DNA of 64,000 nucleotides, taken from an uncultured Porphyromonadaceae bacterium (GTDB taxonomy: Bacteria > Bacteroidota > Bacteroidia > Bacteroidales > Muribaculaceae). Position numbers and translations under genes: made by a program. A model generated the notes under the pieces. That model saw nothing but the letters and a program-made list of their open reading frames with translations. It was not told where the DNA came from and did not search any database. Positions 26,371 through 35,451 of the stretch are shown here, one piece after another (position 1 is the first letter of the stretch; each line of letters opens with the position of its first letter). The stretch is taken from positions 157,763 to 221,762 of the forward strand of contig CANRVB010000002.1 in NCBI GenBank assembly GCA_947643165.1, written 5' to 3'.

Positions 26371-26583
26371 TAAAATAGTGCATATTGATAGTGATTGTGG
26401 GGATATGGTGGTAAAGTGATTTGAGGCTGTGACTAAGCCCCGGCATATAAAAGCGGACGTATGAGCCGGCAGTAAACATAATGGCCGGTAGGGTTGTTGT
26501 TATCAATGAGACGTGAAAAGAACAACGTCCCGCAATTGATTCATCTTTCCGGGATTATGACCGGAGTCTAAAATATAATTATT
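26371..26583 (+). other. Structured leader upstream of rubrerythrin
   Basis: No gene is seen in these 213 bases. Possible hairpins are CCGGC with GCCGG near 26467-26490 and TCCGG (26548-26552) with CCGGA (26561-26565), the latter about 20 bases before the ATG. I found no good TAnnTTTG box, so the rubrerythrin gene may use another sigma factor or an activator. Confidence 0.35.
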
Positions 26584-27177
26584 ATGGCAAAGAAGAAAAG
26601 TATCAAGGGCACACAGACCGAAAAAAATCTTGTGATATCATATCTGGCGGAATCGACAGCATATACACGTTATACATTCTATGCCCAGCAGGCGCAGAAA
26701 GAGAAGTATTTCCCTATCCAGAAGATTTTTGAGGACACAGCAGCCAACGAACTCCACCATGCAAAGGTGTTCTTCAAGATGCTTGAGGGAGGTAAGGTAT
26801 CGGTTCCTATGGACGGCGTTGACGCAGGCGTTATAGGCGATACAGCTACCAACTTGACAATTGCCATCGCCGAGGAGAAGGCTGAGGGTGTTGAATTCTA
26901 TACCCAGTCGGCCAAGACTGCACGCGAGGAAGGTTTTGATGATATAGCTTCGCATTTTGAGTCGATCGCAGAGGTCGAGCGCACTCATGAGGCCCGTTTC
27001 AGCCGTTTCCTGAAGCAGGTACAGGACGGAACTGTATGGAAGCGTGAGAAACCTGTCATATGGAAGTGTCTTGTATGCGGATACGAGTATGAGGGTACTG
27101 AGCCTCCACGTGTATGTCCTGCCTGTGATCATCCCTATCAGCACTATATGGCTCTTGAGGCAGAGGATCTGCTCTGA
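26584..27177 (+). CDS. rbr: Rubrerythrin
   Basis: 197 residues. The N-terminal four-helix domain holds the diiron site: LAESTAYTRYTFYA, NELHHAKVFF, IAEEKAEGVEFY and EVERTHEARFSRFL. The C-terminal rubredoxin-like domain has two Cys pairs, WKCLVCGYEYEG and RVCPACDHPYQHY, which bind iron. Rubrerythrin reduces hydrogen peroxide and protects anaerobes from oxygen. A clear terminator follows, so the gene is monocistronic. Confidence 0.97.
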   Translation: MAKKKSIKGTQTEKNLVISYLAESTAYTRYTFYAQQAQKEKYFPIQKIFEDTAANELHHAKVFFKMLEGGKVSVPMDGVDAGVIGDTATNLTIAIAEEKAEGVEFYTQSAKTAREEGFDDIASHFESIAEVERTHEARFSRFLKQVQDGTVWKREKPVIWKCLVCGYEYEGTEPPRVCPACDHPYQHYMALEAEDLL

Positions 27178-27197
27178 ATCAATCAGTAAAAATACAG

Positions 27198-27237
27198 ACG
27201 AGGGCACTCTCACCAATGGTGGAAGTGCCCTCGTTTC
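27198..27237 (+). terminator. Rubrerythrin terminator
   Basis: ACGAGGGCACT (27198-27208) pairs with AGTGCCCTCGT (27224-27234), then TTTCTG. It lies directly beside the convergent tRNA gene. Confidence 0.85.
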
Positions 27238-27239
27238 TG

Positions 27240-27311
27240 TACCCCGGAGCAGAATCGAACTGCTATCTAAAGTTTAGGAAACTTCTATTCTATCCGTTGA
27301 ACTACCGGGGC
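27240..27311 (-). tRNA. tRNA-Arg (anticodon CCU)
   Basis: On the minus strand a 72-base cloverleaf forms: acceptor GCCCCGG/CCGGGGT, D-arm GTTC/GAAT, anticodon stem GAAGT/ACTTT with loop TTCCTAA, T-arm AGCAG/CTGCT with TTCGATT, and discriminator A. The anticodon CCU reads AGG. CCA is not encoded. No tRNA neighbour is present. Confidence 0.92.
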
Positions 27312-27358
27312 GGATAAGATGCCGGTCTGATTCGGCGGTGGCAAAGATAGTTATTTTT

Positions 27359-27390
27359 TTTGGAGCTGGAAAAATGTTTTTGTATTTTTG
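27359..27390 (+). promoter_or_regulatory. rnz promoter
   Basis: TTTG (27359-27362), 20 bases, TATTTTTG (27383-27390): a consensus match. A TTG at 27388 that could extend the gene is part of the -7 box and is therefore rejected as start. Confidence 0.8.
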
Positions 27391-27429
27391 TTGAACTTCC
27401 GCGGTGTAAAATCCGCAGCAAACATTACT

Positions 27430-28368
27430 ATGGATAGGTTTGACATCAACATATTGGGCTGTGGCTCTGCCAGTCCGTCTTTATATCATCGGCCTTCGGG
27501 GCAGATAATAAATCATAGGGAGAGATTGTATATGATAGATTGTGGTGAAGGGAGCCAGTTGCAGATGTTCAAGATGCGGCTACCTATGAACCGTCTTACC
27601 GACATATTCATCTCTCACATGCACGGGGATCATTGTCTTGGTCTGCCAGGACTTCTGTCGACACTTGATCTGCATGACCGTGGACCTGCCAGCCCGGTCA
27701 ATGTTTACCTTCCGGAGCAGGGTGCTGATATAGTGGGAAGAATGGTGAAATTTTTCTGCGGTGGTGCCGGCTATCCTATCAATATAATCCCCATACCACG
27801 TGATGGCGGTCTTCTGATGGAAACGAAGTCGCTCGAGGTATCGGCCTTCAGGCTATATCATCGTATACCTGCATTCGGATTTCTGTTCAGGGAGAAGCCA
27901 AAGCCGAGAAAGCTGCTTGGTGATATGGCTGATTTCTACAAGATTCCGCTCAGCATGAGGGCAGATGTGAAGGATGGGGCTGATTTTGTGAAAGATGATG
28001 GTACGGTAATTCCAAACAGCCGGCTTACTACATCGGCACCACCGTCGTTGAGCTATGCCTATTGTTCGGACACTATGGCCGACAGTCGTGTAGCGCGTGC
28101 GGTGGAGGGTGTGGATCTGCTGTATCATGAGGCGACCTATCTTGATGAACTGCGGGCGCAAGCCGAGGCCAGAGGCCACTCTACGGCCTTGCAGGCTGCA
28201 AGGATAGCTCTTGAGGCGGGCGTCGGTATGCTGATGATAGGTCATTACTCGAAGCGCTACAATGATCCTTCTCCGCTTCTTGAGGAGGCGAAGAGTATTT
28301 TTCCCAATACCATAGCGGCGCGTGAGCTTGACAGGATCAGCGTTTCAGCGAAAAAAACGATTTCATGA
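27430..28368 (+). CDS. rnz: Ribonuclease Z
   Basis: RNase Z cuts the 3' trailer from tRNA precursors. 312 residues, metallo-beta-lactamase fold. The zinc motif is H63-M-H65-G-D67-H68 in FISHMHGDHCLGLPGLLSTL, with YCSDTMADSR and LYHEATYLDELRAQAEARGH carrying the later ligands, and MLMIGHYSKRY near the end. This matters here because tRNA-Arg(CCU) has no encoded CCA. The gene's 3' end overlaps the convergent tadA by 32 bases. The start is the ATG at 27430. Confidence 0.95.
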   Translation: MDRFDINILGCGSASPSLYHRPSGQIINHRERLYMIDCGEGSQLQMFKMRLPMNRLTDIFISHMHGDHCLGLPGLLSTLDLHDRGPASPVNVYLPEQGADIVGRMVKFFCGGAGYPINIIPIPRDGGLLMETKSLEVSAFRLYHRIPAFGFLFREKPKPRKLLGDMADFYKIPLSMRADVKDGADFVKDDGTVIPNSRLTTSAPPSLSYAYCSDTMADSRVARAVEGVDLLYHEATYLDELRAQAEARGHSTALQAARIALEAGVGMLMIGHYSKRYNDPSPLLEEAKSIFPNTIAARELDRISVSAKKTIS

Positions 28369-28798
28369 TATCGGCGGCTTCCTGAGCCTTCACTCCATGG
28401 CATACAGATGCGCGTGGATGAAATGGGGCTGATGTGAATGTGGAATAGCCGCGTTTGCTGTCGGGTGTGGCATAGACTATGCGTCCTATCTGCGCCCAGG
28501 CGATAGCACCGGCACACATGAGGCATGGTTCGACCGTGACATAAAGTGTGCAGCCTTGAAGGTATTTTCCACCGAGTGTCTGTGCGGCTGCCGTTATGGC
28601 CTGCATTTCAGCATGGGCGGTGACGTCGGCAAGGGTCTCCGTAAGGTTGTGGCCCCGGCCTATCACTCGTCCTGCCGGACTGACGATTATCGCTCCGATA
28701 GGAATTTCGCCTGCTTCCGCCGCCATTGCGGCCTGGTCGAGAGCCATATTCATGAAGCGTTCGTCGTCGGCCGGTGTCGCTTTGTAGGGATCCGTCAT
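28337..28798 (-). CDS. tadA: tRNA-specific adenosine deaminase
   Basis: TadA converts A34 to inosine in tRNA-Arg(ACG). 153 residues; the zinc site is H62-A-E64 (TAHAEMQAI) plus P91-C92-L-M-C95 ([13 protein letters not shown]), and the substrate loop [15 protein letters not shown] is typical. Its ATG overlaps the mutS stop by four bases, so translation is coupled. It ends inside the convergent rnz. Confidence 0.95.
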   Translation of the reverse strand: MTDPYKATPADDERFMNMALDQAAMAAEAGEIPIGAIIVSPAGRVIGRGHNLTETLADVTAHAEMQAITAAAQTLGGKYLQGCTLYVTVEPCLMCAGAIAWAQIGRIVYATPDSKRGYSTFTSAPFHPRASVCHGVKAQEAADIMKSFFSLKR

Positions 28799-31425
28799 TT
28801 TCCTGTGATTATATGCTTTATATCGTTGAGCTTGGTAAGGGCGGCGATAGGGGTGAGATTGTCAATATCAATGTTGAGGATCTCATCGCGAATCTGAGTG
28901 AGGACAGGATCGTCGAGCTGGAAGAATGACATCTGGTAGCCTTCGGCAGGGGCTGATGCCTGCTTTATCGCTTCGGCGGTGGCGCGGGATCCATTGCCTG
29001 TGGATGCTGCCTTTTCGAGTTGATGGAGTATCTGCTCGGCCCGTTTGACAATAGGACGTGGCATGCCGGCGAGGCGTGCCACATGGATACCGAAGCTGTG
29101 TTCGCTGCCTCCGGGTGCCAGTTTGCGCAGGAATACTACCTTACCATCAATCTCGCGTACTGAGACATTGAAGTTCGCCACACGATCGAATGATGATTCA
29201 AGCTCATTGAGTTCGTGGTAGTGGGTGGCGAAGAGTGTCTTCGGATGCAGATCCGGCGTTTCGTGAATATACTCGACTATAGCACGGGCTATAGAGATGC
29301 CGTCGTATGTGGATGTGCCGCGTCCGAGTTCATCGAAGAGTATGAGCGAGCGGCGTGTCATGTTGTTGAGTATGGATGAAGCCTCGGTCATCTCTACCAT
29401 GAATGTTGATTCGCCACGGGCTATATTGTCGCTTGCCCCGACACGAGTGAAAACTCTGTCGACAACACCTATATGAGCTTCGGTGGCAGCTACAAACGAT
29501 CCGCATTGTGCCATGATGACGTTGAGCGCGGTCTGACGCAGGAGAGCTGATTTACCGGACATGTTAGGACCCGTGATCATCATGATCTGGGTAGATTCAT
29601 TGGATAGCGATACGGAATTGGTGATATATGGCTCGCCCGGTGGCAACTCACGTTCTATCACCGGATGGCGCGCATCGGTCAGCTCAAGACTGAGCGAGTC
29701 GTTGACTTCGGGACGTACGTATCCGTATTCGATGGCTCCGGTAGCAAACGAGCTGAGGCAGTCAAGGTTGGCGAGAAGCGAAGCATTGAGCTGAATGGCG
29801 CGGATATACTCTCCTGTGCGTGTGATCAGTCCGGCATATATTTTGTTCTCGAGTATGGCTATACGTTCCTGAGCGCCGAGTATTTTCTCTTCATACTCCT
29901 TGAGTTCAGGTGTTATGTATCGTTCGGCATTGACAAGTGTCTGCTTTCGCATCCATTCGGAGGGCACCTTATTCTTATGGGCGTTGGTTACTTCGATATA
30001 GTAGCCGAACACATTGTTGAATCCGATCTTGAGGCTTGGGATGCCTGTGCGCTCGCTTTCGCGCGACTGTACCTGCAGGAGGTAGTCTTTGCCTTTGTAG
30101 GCTATCTCGCGAAGTTCATCAAGCTCATTGTCGACACCTTGACGGATAATATCACCTCCACGGTTGAGTGCTGCGGGGGGATCATCGACGAGAGTCTCGG
30201 CTATCAGCGTCACTACGTCGCGGCAGTCGTTTATCTGTTTGCCCATGGCTACGAGGGGTTCGCAACCAGAGTCGATGGTTATGGACTTGATGACCGGCAT
30301 TATGGCAAGTGCGTTGCGCAGCTGTATCATTTCGCGTGGTGTGACCCGTCCGACCGCTACTTTACCTGCGAGACGTTCAAGATCGCCTATGCTTTTCAGC
30401 GCATCGCGCATTGCATCGAGGGTGTCACGCTGGGTAGTGAAATAGTCTACGGTGTCGAGGCGCCGGTTTATGGTGGATGCTTCGATAAGAGGGAAAAGAA
30501 TCCAGCGCTTGAGAAGACGTGCACCCATCGGTGTGACTGTACGGTCTATGACACTGAGCAGCGACCGTCCGCCTTCGGCCAAGGCTTCGATCAACTCGAG
30601 ATTGCGCACGGTCCATTTGTCCATACGCACATATCTGTCCTGTTCGATTCGCCGGAGTGATATGATGTGGCCGGTCTGGGTGTGCTGTGTCTGGTCAAGG
30701 TAGTGCATTATGGCGCCGGCAGCTATGACGGCCGCATCCATGCCTTCAATGCCGAAACCTTTGAGCGAGTGAGTCTGAAACTGTTTGAGCAGGCGGTCGA
30801 GGGCAGTAGGGAGATTGAACACCCAATCATCGAGACCTGTCAGAAGAGCCTTGATATTCAGCCGGTCGAGGTATTCTTTCCTATGATTACGGTCGATCAG
30901 GATCTCCTTCGGTGAAAAATTTGACAGGAGTTTGTCGATATGCTCGGCATCTCCTTCGGCTGTAAGAAATTCGCCGGTAGATATGTCGAGTAGCGCGAGA
31001 CCGATGCGGTCGGGTGTCTGCCGGTGAAGAGCGGCAAGGAAATTGTTCTCGCGATGGTCGAGAATGTTGTCGCTCAGAGATATTCCTGGTGTGACAAGCT
31101 CTGTGATGCCACGTTTCACCAGTTTTTTTGTCAGTTTCGGATCTTCCAGCTGTTCGCATATGGCCACACGTTTCCCGGCTCTTACAAGCCGCGGCAGGTA
31201 TGTGTCGAGTGCATGATGTGGAAATCCGGCGAGTTCAACCGAGCTTGAGGCTCCATTGGCCCTTTTGGTCAGTGTGATGCCGAGTATCTCGGAAGCGGTG
31301 ATCGCATCCTCGCTAAATGTTTCGTAAAAATCGCCGACTCTGAAGAGCAATACGGCATCGGGATGCTTTGCTTTCATCTCGAAGTATTGCTTCATGAGCG
31401 GTGTCTCCACAATTTTCTTGGCCAT
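28795..31425 (-). CDS. mutS: DNA mismatch repair protein MutS
   Basis: 876 residues from the ATG at 31423-31425. The mismatch-binding Phe-x-Glu is in [16 protein letters not shown]. The connector, clamp and lever follow, then the ATPase with Walker [15 protein letters not shown], the signature [16 protein letters not shown] and Walker [17 protein letters not shown]. The C-terminal [12 protein letters not shown] and the helix-turn-helix tail are present. A TTG eight codons upstream lies inside a -7 box, so I rejected it. MutS recognises mismatches and recruits MutL, which is not in this window. Confidence 0.97.
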   Translation of the reverse strand: MAKKIVETPLMKQYFEMKAKHPDAVLLFRVGDFYETFSEDAITASEILGITLTKRANGASSSVELAGFPHHALDTYLPRLVRAGKRVAICEQLEDPKLTKKLVKRGITELVTPGISLSDNILDHRENNFLAALHRQTPDRIGLALLDISTGEFLTAEGDAEHIDKLLSNFSPKEILIDRNHRKEYLDRLNIKALLTGLDDWVFNLPTALDRLLKQFQTHSLKGFGIEGMDAAVIAAGAIMHYLDQTQHTQTGHIISLRRIEQDRYVRMDKWTVRNLELIEALAEGGRSLLSVIDRTVTPMGARLLKRWILFPLIEASTINRRLDTVDYFTTQRDTLDAMRDALKSIGDLERLAGKVAVGRVTPREMIQLRNALAIMPVIKSITIDSGCEPLVAMGKQINDCRDVVTLIAETLVDDPPAALNRGGDIIRQGVDNELDELREIAYKGKDYLLQVQSRESERTGIPSLKIGFNNVFGYYIEVTNAHKNKVPSEWMRKQTLVNAERYITPELKEYEEKILGAQERIAILENKIYAGLITRTGEYIRAIQLNASLLANLDCLSSFATGAIEYGYVRPEVNDSLSLELTDARHPVIERELPPGEPYITNSVSLSNESTQIMMITGPNMSGKSALLRQTALNVIMAQCGSFVAATEAHIGVVDRVFTRVGASDNIARGESTFMVEMTEASSILNNMTRRSLILFDELGRGTSTYDGISIARAIVEYIHETPDLHPKTLFATHYHELNELESSFDRVANFNVSVREIDGKVVFLRKLAPGGSEHSFGIHVARLAGMPRPIVKRAEQILHQLEKAASTGNGSRATAEAIKQASAPAEGYQMSFFQLDDPVLTQIRDEILNIDIDNLTPIAALTKLNDIKHIITGK

Positions 31426-31446
31426 AGGTTGTGAGTCAAATTTCGA

Positions 31447-31454
31447 CAAAATTA
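31447..31454 (-). promoter_or_regulatory. mutS -7 box
   Basis: CAAAATTA at 31447-31454 is TAATTTTG on the minus strand, 21 bases before the ATG. No good -33 is seen. It excludes the upstream TTG as a start. Confidence 0.55.
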
Positions 31455-31629
31455 CTAAAAACTTTTCAGATAAGGAATGGACAATGTGTAGCCGGGCAGA
31501 TGGTCCGGGGAGTATGATGGTGTGAAGAAAAGCATATAAGTAATTGGAGTTTTTCGGTCAAGATTGGTATAAAAGGCCACAAACTGAACTTTTATCATTC
31601 TGCGGCAACAATTTCGACAAATGAGTGGT

Positions 31630-31637
31630 TAACTTTG
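31630..31637 (+). promoter_or_regulatory. -7 box of the exporter operon
   Basis: TAACTTTG at 31630-31637, with a leader of about 90 bases to the ATG at 31731. No -33 TTTG at standard spacing. The gap back to mutS (31455-31629) holds nothing else I can name. Confidence 0.5.
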
Positions 31638-31730
31638 TAGGAGTATTGTAAAAAATACATAAAAAGGCTGTCGTATAAGACAGATTATCTCACGTTAACT
31701 ATTAAAAAACATTCATACACCAACGACACA

Positions 31731-33212
31731 ATGCGTCTATCAAACATTATGATTCTGGCATCGGCTATGATAGCCGGATCGTTATCGGCAGGAGCGCAAA
31801 ATATGACCGCAGCGGAGCCGGGCGAAACACTCGCTACTGTTCCGGTGAGTCTGGATTCATGCCGAAGTATGGCGCTTGCCTACAATAAGCAGATGCGCAT
31901 AGCTGACGAAAAGGTAAAGGGTTCGGGCTATCAGCGTAAAGAGGCATCCGCCGCATATTTCCCGTCGATTGATTTTACGGGAGGTTATCTGTACAATCAA
32001 AAGAAACTGTCGATTTTCGACTCAGATCAGCTTCTGCCGACCAAGACGTTTGATCTGGAGACGCAGAGTTATCAGTTCAATCTTGTGAAAAATCCAGTGA
32101 CCGGTGAGCCAATAAAAGGGCCTGATGGCCAGTATGTGCCGGAAACGGTGGCCCTGATACCTAAGTCGGCCATGGAGTATGATATCCACAATGTGTTTTT
32201 TGGAGCTGTCACGCTTACCCAGCCTATCTATATGGGTGGTAAGATAATAGCCATGAACAAGCTGACGCATTATGCCGAAGAGGCAGCAAAAGCTTTGCGC
32301 GACAATCAGGCTGAGGATGTGATCTACAGTGTAGACGCAGCCTACTGGCAGGTTGTGTCGGTAAAGGCCAAGCAGGAACTTGCAGTGAGCTATGTCGCAT
32401 TACTTGATTCCCTGCGTCATGATGTGCAGTGTCTTTATGATCAGGGCATGGCGACAAGAGCCGATCTGCTGAGTGTGGAAGTAAAGCTCAATTCGGCTCA
32501 GGTGGATCTGACCAAAGTTGACAATGGCCTTGTGCTGTCGCGCATGCTTCTGGCGCAGTTGTGCGGTCTTCCGGTCAATACACCTGTCGATCCGGTAGAC
32601 AGTGATCCGAGTCTGAGCGACTATGCACTGGTACCGACAAGTTATGACATGAACGAGGTGTATAGCCGCAGGGATGACCTGCGAGCACTTGGTTACGCAG
32701 TGAAGGCCGGCGAGCAGCATGCGAAGGTAGCGATGTCGTCGATGCTTCCCAATGTGGCGCTGATAGGCTCGTATGAGTTTTCAAATCCTAATATGTATGA
32801 TGGATTCAAGAAGCGTTTCAGCGGAGCCTTTTCGGTAGGTGCCGCAGTCACGATACCTCTGTGGCATTGGGGCGGCAACTACAATAAGTATCGGGCAGCA
32901 AAGAGCGAGGCCGTTGTCAGAAAACTGCAATATGAGGATGCCTGCGAAATGGTAGATCTTCAGGTGAAGCAGTCGGCTTTCAAGGCACGTGAGGCGGTGA
33001 AGACGCATACAATGACAGAAACCAATCTGGCGAAAGCGAATGAAAACCTCCGGCAGGCCACGCTTGCATTCAAGGAGGGCATGATGACTCCTGATAATGT
33101 GATGGAGGCCCAGACGGCGTGGCTTAAGGCCAACAGTGAGAATATAGATGCCATGATAGATGTGCGTCTGTGCGACGTATATCTGTCGAAGGTACTCGGA
33201 ACACTTGAATAA
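31731..33212 (+). CDS. TolC-family outer-membrane efflux protein
   Basis: 493 residues with a signal peptide ending near SLSAGAQN (about 25). The protein has the duplicated TolC structure: long helices (DSCRSMALAYNKQMRIADEK, YEDACEMVDLQVKQSAFKAR, TETNLAKANENLRQATLAFK EGM-type) and short beta parts (GAVTLTQPIYMGGKI, FSVGAAVTIPLWHWGG). It forms the outer-membrane channel of a tripartite exporter with the following HlyD-like gene, 21 bases on. The substrate is unknown. Confidence 0.9.
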   Translation: MRLSNIMILASAMIAGSLSAGAQNMTAAEPGETLATVPVSLDSCRSMALAYNKQMRIADEKVKGSGYQRKEASAAYFPSIDFTGGYLYNQKKLSIFDSDQLLPTKTFDLETQSYQFNLVKNPVTGEPIKGPDGQYVPETVALIPKSAMEYDIHNVFFGAVTLTQPIYMGGKIIAMNKLTHYAEEAAKALRDNQAEDVIYSVDAAYWQVVSVKAKQELAVSYVALLDSLRHDVQCLYDQGMATRADLLSVEVKLNSAQVDLTKVDNGLVLSRMLLAQLCGLPVNTPVDPVDSDPSLSDYALVPTSYDMNEVYSRRDDLRALGYAVKAGEQHAKVAMSSMLPNVALIGSYEFSNPNMYDGFKKRFSGAFSVGAAVTIPLWHWGGNYNKYRAAKSEAVVRKLQYEDACEMVDLQVKQSAFKAREAVKTHTMTETNLAKANENLRQATLAFKEGMMTPDNVMEAQTAWLKANSENIDAMIDVRLCDVYLSKVLGTLE

Positions 33213-33233
33213 ACGATAGAAAAAGTTACAGTT

Positions 33234-34253
33234 ATGATAGACAACAATAATAACGGCAACCAGAGTGCCGAGAAGAAAGAAGGCCGCGCCTTGATGGCAG
33301 CGATGCTATTTGTGACGATAGGAGTCATAGTCCTTGCGATCATAGGATTCTGCTTTCTGAAGCGACCCGCCGAACTCACGGAGGGTCAGGCTGATGCCAC
33401 AAGCATAAGGATTTCGGGCAAGCTGCCCGGCAGAGTGGTGGAGTTATATGTGAAGGAGGGCGACAGGGTGAAGGCCGGCGATACGCTGGTTCATATACAT
33501 TCGTCGCTTGCCGAGGCCAAGCTCATGCAGGCTCAGGCCATAGAGGATGCCGCCGCCGCCCAGAACCGCAAGATAGACAACGGTACACGCAGTCAGATCA
33601 TCGCGAGCGCGGAGCAGCTTCTGGCTCAGGCCACGGCAGCCCGGGTCATAGCCCAGAAGACATACGAGCGTATGGAAAACCTGTATAAGGAGGCTGTGGT
33701 AAGCGAGCAACGCCGAGATGAGGCAAAGGCAGCATATGATGCGGCCGTTGCCGGCGAAAAAGCCGCCGAGAGCCAGGTGAGCCTTGCCAAGCAGGGCGCC
33801 CAGAGTGAGGACAAGGTGAGCGCGGCCGCTATGGTTACGGCTGCAAAAGGTGGCGTTGATGAGGTGAACGCACTTCTTCAGGACCAGTATCTCACAGCAA
33901 CCGATGATGGTATCATAGACCAGATCTACCCTGAGACGGGAGAGCTCGTATCGCTCGGCACACCTATCATGAGCCTTCTGAAGGTGTCGGACAAGTGGGT
34001 GACATTCAACGTGAGAGAAGAGCTGCTCAATGATATGAAGCTCGGCAGCAAGATAAAGATAATGATTCCGGCACTCGACAAGAAGGAGACCGAGGCCGAG
34101 ATATATTACATACGCGATCTTGGCAGTTATGCCACATGGACAGCGACCAAAGCTACCGGTGACTGGGACAGCCGCACATTCCAGGTGAAGGCTCGTCCGG
34201 TAGAGGATATCGAGGATCTGCGTCCCGGTATGACTGTGATATACAAACATTGA
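33234..34253 (+). CDS. HlyD/MFP-family periplasmic adaptor
   Basis: 339 residues: cytoplasmic N-terminus, one membrane segment (about 20-44, MAAMLFVTIGVIVLAIIGFC), then a biotinyl-lipoyl half (GKLPGRVVELYVKEGDRVKA), a coiled coil about 90-190 with many Ala/Gln/Lys, the second lipoyl half (YLTATDDGIIDQIYPETGEL) and a beta-barrel domain. It should link the two inner-membrane permeases to the TolC-like channel. The layout resembles YbhG/EmrA-type adaptors. It is 25 bases before the first permease. Confidence 0.9.
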   Translation: MIDNNNNGNQSAEKKEGRALMAAMLFVTIGVIVLAIIGFCFLKRPAELTEGQADATSIRISGKLPGRVVELYVKEGDRVKAGDTLVHIHSSLAEAKLMQAQAIEDAAAAQNRKIDNGTRSQIIASAEQLLAQATAARVIAQKTYERMENLYKEAVVSEQRRDEAKAAYDAAVAGEKAAESQVSLAKQGAQSEDKVSAAAMVTAAKGGVDEVNALLQDQYLTATDDGIIDQIYPETGELVSLGTPIMSLLKVSDKWVTFNVREELLNDMKLGSKIKIMIPALDKKETEAEIYYIRDLGSYATWTATKATGDWDSRTFQVKARPVEDIEDLRPGMTVIYKH

Positions 34254-34278
34254 ATTCACTTATCTTAACCATCACCAA

Positions 34279-35439
34279 ATGCACTATTTATTTCAAGCAA
34301 TAGCCGACGGTTGGAGGCAGCTCGTATCCCGCAAGATATATTTTGCGGTGATGCTGTTTGTGCCGGTGCTGGGGAGCTTTTTCTTCTTGAATCTGATGAG
34401 TGAAGGGCTTCCGTTCAAGGTGCCCACGGCGATAGTCGATCTTGACCATTCACAATTGTCGCGGACTGTCGGACGCAATCTCGCGTCATCTGAGCTGGTG
34501 TCCATACAATATACACCGGAGGACTACCATGCCGCTCTCGAGCTGATGCGCAAGGGTGAGATATTCGGATTCTTCCTGATTCCGGAAGGATTTCAACGTG
34601 ACGCTATGAGCGGAAAGGAGACAACGCTGAGCTATTATAACAATATGTCGATATTCGTGCCGGGTACACTTGCCTTCAAGGGCTTCAAATCGGTTTCGGT
34701 GACGACTATCGGCGGACTGTCGGTATCAACCCTGACTTATGCCGGCTTACCTCAGGACCAGGCCATGGAACTGGTGTCGCCAGTCGATTTCGACATACGA
34801 GGTCCCGGCAATCCGTGGATGAATTACTCCATATATCTGAGCAATTCATTTCTGCCGGCACTGATAGCGCTGATGACATCGTGTATCTGCGCATTCAGCA
34901 TCTGTGAGGAGATAAAGCGGGGGACCTCTGCCCGGTGGGTAATGAGAGCCGGAGGCTCGATGTTTGTGGCTCTTCTCGGAAAACTCATACCTCAGGCGGT
35001 GATAATGACAGCTGTAGGAGTGATGGTTCAGTCGCTTCTGTATGGCTTCAATAATTTCCCGCTTCACAACCACGCCATGCACATGATAGTGGCGATGTGG
35101 CTGTTTGTGGTAGCAAGCCAATGGTTTGCAGTGACATTGTGCTGTATTGTCCCTAATCTTCGACTGTCGCTCAGTCTGTGTTCGCTGACGGGTATCCTTG
35201 CTTTTTCGATAGCCGGATTCAGTTTTCCGGTAGAGCAGATGTATGGAGCGATAGGCATATTCAGCTACATACTTCCCGTGCGCTACTACTTCCTGATCTA
35301 TATAGACCAGGCACTTAATGGCATACCGCTCTACTTCTCACGCTATTATTATGCCGCGCTGCTGTGCTTCCCGTTGGTTGGAATGCTCGGGATGGCGCGT
35401 TTGAAAAAGCGTTGCCTGAATCCAGTTTATGTACCTTAA
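34279..35439 (+). CDS. ABC-2-type permease, first of two
   Basis: 386 residues: one N-terminal membrane helix (IYFAVMLFVPVLGSFFFLNL), a large periplasmic domain (about 45-185) and five helices near the C-terminus, as in YhhJ/YbhS/YbhR. The periplasmic domain begins PTAIVDLDHSQLSRTVGRNL, a typical block. This class exports small molecules or drugs. Such permeases need an ATP-binding subunit, which is not encoded next to it. The next permease follows after 12 bases. Confidence 0.9.
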   Translation: MHYLFQAIADGWRQLVSRKIYFAVMLFVPVLGSFFFLNLMSEGLPFKVPTAIVDLDHSQLSRTVGRNLASSELVSIQYTPEDYHAALELMRKGEIFGFFLIPEGFQRDAMSGKETTLSYYNNMSIFVPGTLAFKGFKSVSVTTIGGLSVSTLTYAGLPQDQAMELVSPVDFDIRGPGNPWMNYSIYLSNSFLPALIALMTSCICAFSICEEIKRGTSARWVMRAGGSMFVALLGKLIPQAVIMTAVGVMVQSLLYGFNNFPLHNHAMHMIVAMWLFVVASQWFAVTLCCIVPNLRLSLSLCSLTGILAFSIAGFSFPVEQMYGAIGIFSYILPVRYYFLIYIDQALNGIPLYFSRYYYAALLCFPLVGMLGMARLKKRCLNPVYVP

Positions 35440-35451
35440 AAATATCCGGAT

